Shown in pieces: positions 1-3,967 of a stretch of 6,276 nucleotides of DNA. The position numbers were made by a program, and so were the translations under genes. The notes under the pieces were generated by a model. That model saw nothing but the letters and a program-made list of their open reading frames with translations, did not search any database and was not told the DNA's origin. Source of the DNA: Calditrichia bacterium (GTDB lineage Bacteria; Calditrichota; Calditrichia; RBG-13-44-9). Numbering within the stretch: the first letter of the stretch is position 1; each line of letters opens with the position of its first letter. The DNA lies in NCBI GenBank assembly GCA_026991005.1, contig JALXCH010000257.1, positions 1 to 6,276 of the forward strand. The letters run 5' to 3'.

Positions 1-572
1 GATTTATATTTATAAGGCAAATAAATTTCTTTATAAAACGGATTTGTATATTCCGAGTAATTATCTATATATGATTTTTTAAGTAATAATGTATCCCCAT
101 TTCTGTATGAAATAAATGGCCCATATTTATCTGAATCTATGTAAAAATTTATATTTTCATTATCCATGCTTTTATATCTTCCACCATGGTACCTTAAATA
201 ATGTTCTCTACCATCTGCTTCCTGAAATATCCATACATTTTGAGAATTATCATAATATACAATTCCTTGATGAAGATTCCATCCTATTCCAAGTATAGAA
301 TTTCCATTTAAACATAGATCTTTACTGGTGGAATCATGGACATAGTATCGCCATATTTTACTATTATAAAACCTACTTACAACAATATTTTCATTAACTC
401 CCGGCAAAATCAAATCATTATTTTGTAGAAAGACCATACCATTAACCAATGATTTTTGTGGTAAAAGATTCGGATCAATATCGAAATTATATCCATATTC
501 GGTAGAAAAAGAATTTTTAAAAAAGACAATAAAAATAATTGGTATGAAAAAAAATGCTTTTTTTAATAGCAT
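1..572 (-). CDS. Secreted Rhs/YD-repeat-type protein, N-terminal part (runs off left edge)
   Basis: The frame is open for 190 codons from the ATG at 572-570 to the window edge, so the stop and C-terminus are missing. Residues 1-23 form a lipoprotein-free signal peptide: MLLKK, a very hydrophobic F/I stretch, then NSFS before TEYG, which suggests export. Residues about 55-165 resemble the N-terminal region ahead of Rhs/YD repeats: LPGVNENIVVSRFYNS, then LGIGWNLHQGIVYY at 94-107, VWIFQEADGREHYLR at 113-127 and a later NGDTLLL. In that family 'RxYNS ... LGxGW ... DGxxH' are the usual landmarks. No YD repeat proper is reached before the edge, so the assignment rests on this leader region and is an inference. 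Known members are large surface or secreted proteins, often with variable C-terminal toxin domains. The start is supported by a strong ribosome binding site. The DNA is far more A+T-rich than the genes to the right, which suggests transfer. Confidence 0.72.
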   Translation of the reverse strand, partial: MLLKKAFFFIPIIFIVFFKNSFSTEYGYNFDIDPNLLPQKSLVNGMVFLQNNDLILPGVNENIVVSRFYNSKIWRYYVHDSTSKDLCLNGNSILGIGWNLHQGIVYYDNSQNVWIFQEADGREHYLRYHGGRYKSMDNENINFYIDSDKYGPFISYRNGDTLLLKKSYIDNYSEYTNPFYKEIYLPYKYK

Positions 573-576
573 ATCA

Positions 577-583
577 TCCTCCT
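577..583 (-). promoter_or_regulatory. Ribosome binding site of the Rhs-type gene
   Basis: Read on the minus strand, AGGAGGA lies four bases before the ATG at 572-570. This near-perfect Shine-Dalgarno sequence fixes the start of a gene whose end is out of view, and it argues that the left-edge frame is really translated. Confidence 0.85.
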
Positions 584-635
584 AAATAATTTTTATTTTT
601 TATTCCTTACGCAAAAATTATGCCTGCTATAATTG

Positions 636-648
636 TTGATTGTATCAA
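636..648. promoter_or_regulatory. Small inverted repeat upstream of the Rhs-type gene
   Basis: TTGAT-TGT-ATCAA is a perfect 5-bp dyad lying 64-76 bases before the Rhs-type start. On the minus strand it also contains TTGATA, a possible -35-like element, but the best -10-like match (CATAAT, 617-622) is 20 bases away, too far for a good promoter. It may be an operator or chance in A+T-rich DNA. Confidence 0.2.
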
Positions 649-904
649 TTATTTTGTAAAGAAATAAAACGAAAATGTGTATATTTTTTACAATAGGTAA
701 ATTAATAAACAACTACCTCATGATCAAATATATTTGTCTTAATGTGGATATAGAATGGTTCTCTTAACTAAATTTGATTTATAAGAAATTGAATGGAATA
801 TTTATACAAAGAAACTCTCCGGATTGACTATGGGATTTGCATTAAATAGAAATTATTAAATTTTAACACATAACAGAGAAGAGTGAATTATTATTTCCTT
901 GAAT

Positions 905-1039
905 TCAGCAATGCCTATTTTTCCATTCTACAGATGGTATAAATTTTTCAGTATGTTCTTGCAAAAGATATTCTGCGATACAATAAAAAGAAGTTCCGAA
1001 TCCATCTCATAAAGTTTTAGGAAATCTCTCCGGCGCCAT
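905..1039 (-). pseudogene. Possible remnant of a small gene, interrupted by TGA
   Basis: From an ATG at 1039-1037 the minus strand reads ten codons (MAPERFPKTL), a TGA, then 33 sense codons beginning DGFGTSFYCIAEYLLQEH and a final TGA at 907-905. The second part has a protein-like mix of residues, but it is too short to place in any family and has no start codon of its own after the first TGA. It could be the decayed end of a gene lost with the A+T-rich insertion, or chance. I see no selenocysteine insertion hairpin that would justify reading through the TGA. Confidence 0.15.
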
Positions 1040-1067
1040 TATCTATTCACCAAAAAATCAAATCCTA

Positions 1068-2315
1068 TCAATCATCCTGCAAACATAAATGCGCAAAAAC
1101 TTTGGCATCGTTCACCATATAATCAATCACGCAGTATTCGTTCGGCTGGTGACAGGTATCGTCAATGGTGGACCATACCGCAGCGGGAAGTCCAGCCCTC
1201 CGGAAAATGGCCGCCACCGTCCCACCACCGATGCCCATCGGTTTGGCTTCTACATGGTAAACTTCCTTGATGGCTTTTTTTAGCTTCTGCACCACCGGAG
1301 CATCCACCGGGGTTGCCGGTGCGGCATCTTCTTTCTGCTGCTCTGCATTAAATTCTATGGTCACATTGAATTCCTTCTCCACCTGATCACAAATTTTGCG
1401 AATTTCCGAGAACAACTGCTCGATGTTGTATTGCGGCAAAAGGCGACAGTCCATGTAGAAAATATCCTCTCCGGGGATGGTGTTTACGTTGGGCACATTG
1501 GCTTCCTTCTTGGTCGGTTCAAAAGTGCTGATGGGCGGAGAGAACACTTCATCCCGTGCGTTAAAAATTTCGTACAATTGGTCTAACTTTACCACCAGAT
1601 GGGAGGCTGCTTTAAAGGCATTGATGCCCTGCTCCGGCTGGCTGGCGTGGGTCTGCTTTCCCCTGGTTACGAATTTTACCCATACAATGCCTTTTTCGGC
1701 CACTTCAATCATGCTGCTATCCGGTTCTCCCGCATCCGGTACCAGAATGATATCGTCCTGGCGGAAAAGGTCGGGTTTTGTTTTCAGGAGGTAACTCAAT
1801 CCGTACTCGGAACCGGTTTCTTCGTCTGCCACCAGTAGGAGCGCCAGGTCGTACTCCGGCTGGATGCCCAGCTCATGGAAAGCCAGGGCAGTAAAGATGC
1901 CGCTGGTCAGGCTCTGCTGGTTGTCCTCGGTGCCACGGCCGTACAGCTTTCCGTCCTTTTCTACCGCTTCCCAGGGATTGGTCTCCCACATTTTCAGGTC
2001 ACCGGCGGGAACCACATCCATGTGTGCCATAATCCAGATGGTGCGGTCGTGTTTTTTTCCGGGAATGCGGACAATCAGGTTGGGGCGCTTTCCGTTTTTA
2101 GCGCGTTCGTCGGGAGCATCAATCTGTTCGATGTCGGTAATCCCATGCTCCTCCAGGAACTGTTTAATGACAATGGCTTTGTCCCATTCCCCTTCGCCAC
2201 CGCTGGAAGGATCCAGGGCCGGTATGGCAGTAATGGTTTTCTGAAAATCGACCATCGCCTGTCGGTAGGAATCGATTTTTTCGCTTATCTTCTCAAATAT
2301 TGCTTTGTCCACCAT
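1068..2315 (-). CDS. M20-family zinc metallopeptidase (ArgE/DapE/carboxypeptidase G2-like)
   Basis: A complete 415-residue cytoplasmic enzyme with no signal peptide; the length is normal for the family. Family members hydrolyse amide bonds of dipeptides or N-acyl amino acids using two zinc ions. The expected active-site residues are all present: H98 and D100 in WIMAHMDVVPAG, D131 in LYGRGTEDNQQS as the bridging ligand, E165 (general base) and E166 (zinc ligand) in VADEETGSE, D194 in VPDAGEPD and H389 in DTCHQPNEY. The small lid/dimerisation domain lies at about residues 206-325, with the conserved H223 in GKQTHAS. The substrate cannot be told from sequence: dipeptidase, acyl-amino-acid deacylase and DapE-like roles are all possible, and the PepV-like PDAG motif leans towards dipeptidase. 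The gene stands alone, divergent from the Nudix gene, with an 807-base region between them. Confidence 0.93.
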   Translation of the reverse strand: MVDKAIFEKISEKIDSYRQAMVDFQKTITAIPALDPSSGGEGEWDKAIVIKQFLEEHGITDIEQIDAPDERAKNGKRPNLIVRIPGKKHDRTIWIMAHMDVVPAGDLKMWETNPWEAVEKDGKLYGRGTEDNQQSLTSGIFTALAFHELGIQPEYDLALLLVADEETGSEYGLSYLLKTKPDLFRQDDIILVPDAGEPDSSMIEVAEKGIVWVKFVTRGKQTHASQPEQGINAFKAASHLVVKLDQLYEIFNARDEVFSPPISTFEPTKKEANVPNVNTIPGEDIFYMDCRLLPQYNIEQLFSEIRKICDQVEKEFNVTIEFNAEQQKEDAAPATPVDAPVVQKLKKAIKEVYHVEAKPMGIGGGTVAAIFRRAGLPAAVWSTIDDTCHQPNEYCVIDYMVNDAKVFAHLCLQDD

Positions 2316-2322
2316 AGGGAAA

Positions 2323-2328
2323 CTCCTT
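2323..2328 (-). promoter_or_regulatory. Ribosome binding site of the M20 gene
   Basis: AAGGAG on the minus strand sits seven bases before the ATG at 2315-2313, the standard spacing. It supports this start, and no other ATG lies close upstream in frame. Confidence 0.8.
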
Positions 2329-2355
2329 TGCTGTTTTCTGTTGTTCTGCGATAGG

Positions 2356-2374
2356 AATATAAAAATTATCCGGA
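2356..2374 (+). repeat. 19-base direct repeat, left copy
   Basis: AATATAAAAATTATCCGGA recurs at 3047-3065 with one change (C to T at position 16). This copy is 41 bases from the M20 start and the other is 58 bases from the Nudix start, so the pair brackets the whole repeat cluster. It could be a duplicated target, a recombination scar or a shared A+T-rich promoter element. On the minus strand it includes GATAAT and TATATT, possible -10 sequences for the M20 gene, but no good -35 partner is seen. Confidence 0.5.
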
Positions 2375-2408
2375 GATAAAGAATCAGGAAATAAATTTTT
2401 CTCCGGAT
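2368..2408. repeat. Inverted repeat ATCCGGAGA / TCTCCGGAT upstream of the M20 gene
   Basis: ATCCGGAGA (2368-2376) and its perfect complement TCTCCGGAT (2400-2408) are separated by 23 A+T-rich bases, 53-93 bases upstream of the M20 ATG. After one mismatch the stem can be extended inward by a few A-T pairs. The left arm overlaps the 19-base direct repeat. It could be an operator, a leader hairpin or the end of a small element. The 9-mer TCTCCGGAT also occurs at 816-824 in the A+T-rich left region. Confidence 0.5.
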
Positions 2409-2451
2409 GTTGGAAGGTATGTTTCTGAATGTGGTCGGGTAAGGAGTTCAC

Positions 2452-2471
2452 CCCGTCCCTACCGGGACGGG
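2452..2471. repeat. Solitary CCGTCCC-type hairpin
   Basis: CCCGTCCC (2452-2459) and GGGACGGG (2464-2471) form a perfect 8-bp stem with a TACC loop. It matches the second hairpin of the two-hairpin units at 2494 and 2570, without the preceding CCCACAAAT hairpin, so it looks like a partial third copy. No T tract follows on either strand, so it is not an obvious terminator. Confidence 0.7.
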
Positions 2472-2493
2472 TAATTTTCGTTTGGCCTCTCTT

Positions 2494-2544
2494 CCCACAA
2501 ATGGAATTTGTGGGCTAGTGGCGTGCCGTCCCTATCGGGATGGG
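2494..2544 (+). repeat. Two-hairpin repeat unit, copy 1
   Basis: Hairpin one is CCCACAAAT / ATTTGTGGG (9-bp stem, 3-base loop, 2494-2514). An 11-base linker CTAGTGGCGTG (2515-2525) joins it to hairpin two, CCGTCCC-TATC-GGGATGG (2526-2543). Copy 2 at 2570-2618 has the same order and an identical linker. The one change in hairpin two (C to T at 2541) leaves a G-U pair in a plus-strand RNA. It resembles REP/MITE-like non-coding repeats. No protein is encoded. Confidence 0.85.
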
Positions 2545-2569
2545 TAGATTTTGGGTGTGTGTATTCATT

Positions 2570-2618
2570 CCCACAAATGAATTTGTGGGCTAGTGGCGTG
2601 CCGTCCCTATCGGGACGG
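2570..2618 (+). repeat. Two-hairpin repeat unit, copy 2
   Basis: The order matches copy 1: CCCACAAAT / ATTTGTGGG with a 2-base loop (2570-2589), linker CTAGTGGCGTG (2590-2600), then CCGTCCC-TATC-GGGACGG (2601-2618), here with a perfect stem. It starts 76 bases after copy 1, leaving 25 unrelated bases between them. It differs from copy 1 only by one base missing in the first loop, one C/T change, and the last G. Confidence 0.85.
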
Positions 2619-2719
2619 TTGTTTCGGTGTTTTACCTTCCCCTGAATTCATGGAATCTCTGATATTTTCTGGTAGGGAACGTCTCACGATATGGTTAAAA
2701 TGCACAGAAATATTTTTCG

Positions 2720-2758
2720 TTGCGTACGTTGCGCCCACTGCGGTTAATTTTTTTTGCG
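2720..2758 (+). repeat. TTGCG-rich tract, degenerate copy
   Basis: TTGCG occurs at 2720, 2729 and 2754, with an imperfect CTGCGGTTAA at 2738-2747. It precedes GGTTAAATAA and the GATTCTTC element, in the same order as the cleaner tract at 2918-2952. It therefore looks like an older or altered copy of the same composite repeat. Confidence 0.55.
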
Positions 2759-2826
2759 GTTAAATAAAATCAATCATATATTTGGAGATTCTTCGCTCCG
2801 CTAGCGCTTCGCTCAGAATGACAGGG
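2756..2826 (+). repeat. 71-base dispersed repeat (GATTCTTCGCTCCGCT type), copy 1
   Basis: It begins GCGGTTAAATAA, continues through an A+T-rich stretch to GAGATTCTTCGCTCCGCT and ends AGAATGACAGGG. It aligns without gaps to 2950-3020 with 9 differences in 71 bases, 8 of them transitions. The GATTCTTCGCT...AGAATGACA element is a common type of dispersed non-coding repeat in bacterial genomes. The inner part can fold as AGCG-CTT-CGCT (2803-2813). Confidence 0.8.
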
Positions 2827-2878
2827 GGGCGGTGTTTCTGTCATTCTGAACCCCGTCGCAGGCGGGGTGAAGAATCTC
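2785..2878. repeat. Long imperfect inverted repeat
   Basis: Outer arms GAGATTCTTC (2785-2794) and GAAGAATCTC (2869-2878) pair perfectly, as do inner arms CAGAATGACAG (2814-2824) and CTGTCATTCTG (2838-2848), around a 13-base loop. Between them the two sides are unrelated, and each can fold alone: the left around CGCTAGCG, the right as CCCCG...CGGGG (2851-2867). The right arm is thus an inverted partial copy of the GATTCTTC element whose centre has been replaced. The whole could extrude as a branched cruciform or fold as an RNA. Confidence 0.75.
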
Positions 2879-2917
2879 ACATTTGAAATGAAAAATGGGA
2901 AATTTAAGATGAAAATC

Positions 2918-2952
2918 TTTGCGCCCTTTGCGCCTCCTTTGCGCTCTTTGCG
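2918..2952 (+). repeat. TTTGCG tract, four copies
   Basis: TTTGCG occurs at 2918, 2927, 2938 and 2947, with steps of 9, 11 and 9 bases and C-rich spacers. It leads directly into the second 71-base repeat, whose first bases are shared. The ordering 'TTTGCG tract, GGTTAAATAA, GATTCTTC element' is the same as at 2720-2826. A weaker look-alike, CTCTTTGTCTCTTTGTTAAG, occurs at 3893-3912. Confidence 0.7.
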
Positions 2953-3020
2953 GTTAAATAAGATTAATCACATTTTCAGAGATTCTTCGCTCCGCTGGTG
3001 CTTCGCTTAGAATGACAGGG
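2950..3020 (+). repeat. 71-base dispersed repeat, copy 2
   Basis: Gap-free partner of 2756-2826, offset by 194 bases. In the small inner hairpin, copy 1 AGCG becomes GGTG while the CGCT partner is kept. Both transitions convert Watson-Crick pairs to G-U pairs in a plus-strand RNA. It ends about 100 bases before the Nudix start. Confidence 0.8.
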
Positions 3021-3046
3021 TGTTGAAATTTCTTTCCTGTTTCAAA

Positions 3047-3065
3047 AATATAAAAATTATCTGGA
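3047..3065 (+). repeat. 19-base direct repeat, right copy
   Basis: AATATAAAAATTATCTGGA has 18 of 19 bases in common with 2356-2374. It contains TATAAA (3049-3054), and TTGAAA lies at 3023-3028, a 20-base gap that is long for a sigma-70-type promoter. A promoter for the Nudix gene in this area is therefore possible but weakly supported. Confidence 0.5.
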
Positions 3066-3122
3066 TTATGGCTTAAGACTTGCGGAAATTCCCATTAAAA
3101 ATGAAGCGATATTGTTGAATTT

Positions 3123-3779
3123 ATGGGTAAAGAATTTAATCTGGTGGTGGAGATGCTGCGGAAGAAGTTAAGAGATTATTCCCCACAGCGCCTCCACAAG
3201 GAAAATGCGACTTCCGCGGCAGTCATGATTTTGCTCACCGAGGTTCAGGATGAACCCCACATTTTGCTAACCAAACGGACCGAACTGGTGGAGCATCATA
3301 AAGGGCAAATTTCCTTTCCCGGCGGAGTACGCGATCGGGAGGACGAAAGTCTATTGCACACCGCCCTCCGGGAAACCGAAGAAGAAATCGGTCTGCCCCC
3401 CGAAAAAATCGAAGTGCTGGGGCAGATTGACGATTTTTACACGGTAACCAATTTCCTGATTACACCGTTTGTGGGCATTGTGCGCCAACCTCTGGATTTC
3501 CGCCTGAGCCAGAACGAAGTTGCAGAAGTGCTGAAGGTACCTCTTTCGCTTTTCTTGAGTGATAAATATTTTGAAATGAAAGAGTGGGAGTATCAGGGAC
3601 GGATTTACAATGTTTATTTTTACTATTTTAACCAGCACACCATCTGGGGTGCCACGGCGTTTATTTTAAATAATTTTGTGGAATTGATGTTCGGGTACAA
3701 TCCCGCACCCTATTCGGTGCGCGAAGATCCCCGCAATGCGCATTATCTAAAAGAGAATCAAGTGCGAAGAAGTCACTAA
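3123..3779 (+). CDS. Nudix hydrolase, CoA pyrophosphatase type
   Basis: A complete 218-residue soluble protein. Residues 48-68 carry the signature of CoA-cleaving Nudix enzymes (LLTKRTELVEHHKG then QISFPGG), running straight into the Nudix box at 68-91, which ends RETEEEIGL. E84, E87 and E88 are the expected metal-binding and catalytic glutamates. As in other members of this branch, the first half of the box (GGVRDREDES) departs from the strict GX5E spacing. The C-terminal IWGATAFILNNFVEL (174-188) is also typical. Such enzymes cut CoA and its derivatives to phosphopantetheine and 3',5'-ADP, and some accept other nucleotide diphosphates, so the exact substrate is inferred. The ATG at 3123 has an in-frame stop just upstream (TGA 3102-3104) but no clear Shine-Dalgarno sequence. 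M11 (3153), opening MLRKKLRDYSP, is an alternative start that matches the usual N-terminus of the family. Confidence 0.92.
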   Translation: MGKEFNLVVEMLRKKLRDYSPQRLHKENATSAAVMILLTEVQDEPHILLTKRTELVEHHKGQISFPGGVRDREDESLLHTALRETEEEIGLPPEKIEVLGQIDDFYTVTNFLITPFVGIVRQPLDFRLSQNEVAEVLKVPLSLFLSDKYFEMKEWEYQGRIYNVYFYYFNQHTIWGATAFILNNFVELMFGYNPAPYSVREDPRNAHYLKENQVRRSH

Positions 3780-3958
3780 CACCTTCCCAAAAAACAGAGC
3801 AGGGAAGAGGATTACCCTATCGGATTTTGACCCTCACCGAAGTGTGTTGGTTATTGCCATTTTGTTTGTTGAAAAGGGGAACGCGGGTGCTTCTCTTTGT
3901 CTCTTTGTTAAGATGTTCATCTGAATTTCCCGGAATGGCACACGATTTCCTCAACGAT
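3780..3958. other. Convergent spacer without a clear terminator
   Basis: These 179 bases lie between the stop codons of the Nudix and amylase genes, where a two-way terminator would be expected. Only a weak dyad CTTCCC...GGGAAG (3783-3788 and 3802-3807, 13-base loop) and a TTTG-rich stretch at 3893-3912 are visible, with no G+C-rich stem followed by a T run. A plus-strand open frame crossing from here into the amylase gene is antisense shadow. Confidence 0.5.
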
Positions 3959-3967
3959 TTATTGAGG
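3949..3967. repeat. Small hairpin across the amylase stop codon
   Basis: CCTCAA (3949-3954) and TTGAGG (3962-3967) form a 6-bp stem with a 7-base loop that contains the minus-strand TAA (3961-3959). No T tract follows on either side, so action as an intrinsic terminator is doubtful. It may still shield the transcript end. Confidence 0.3.

Larger units (their letters stand above)
584..1067. other. A+T-rich stretch without a convincing gene
   Basis: These 484 bases separate the 5' end of the Rhs-type gene from the 3' end of the M20 gene, both on the minus strand. The base composition matches the Rhs-type gene, not the M20 gene. I see no long open frame on either strand. The longest candidates are a TGA-interrupted minus-strand frame at 905-1039 and a 33-codon plus-strand frame at 911-1012 with no ribosome binding site. 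No G+C-rich hairpin followed by T residues is visible after the M20 stop, so the end of that transcript is not marked. Confidence 0.6.

Noticed and set aside
116..298. 60-codon plus-strand frame
   Set aside because: It lies wholly opposite the Rhs-type gene, which has a signal peptide and strong ribosome binding site; this is an antisense shadow.
1007..1009. TGA in the 905-1039 frame as selenocysteine
   Set aside because: No selenocysteine-type hairpin follows, the upstream part is only ten codons, and no known selenoprotein motif is present.
1477..2354. Several plus-strand frames of 79-159 codons
   Set aside because: They lie opposite the M20 gene, whose zinc-site motifs are intact; their translations lack recognisable motifs.
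2494..2618. Possible CRISPR array
   Set aside because: There are only two units of about 50 bases with one 25-base gap. The units are double hairpins of unequal length, and there is no leader or cas gene. REP-like repeats fit better.
2452..2618. G+C-rich hairpins as intrinsic terminators
   Set aside because: None is followed by a T run on either strand, and they lie upstream of both flanking genes, not downstream.
2316..3122. Insertion sequence in the divergent region
   Set aside because: There is no transposase frame or remnant on either strand and no terminal inverted repeats at the cluster ends; only short non-coding repeats are seen.
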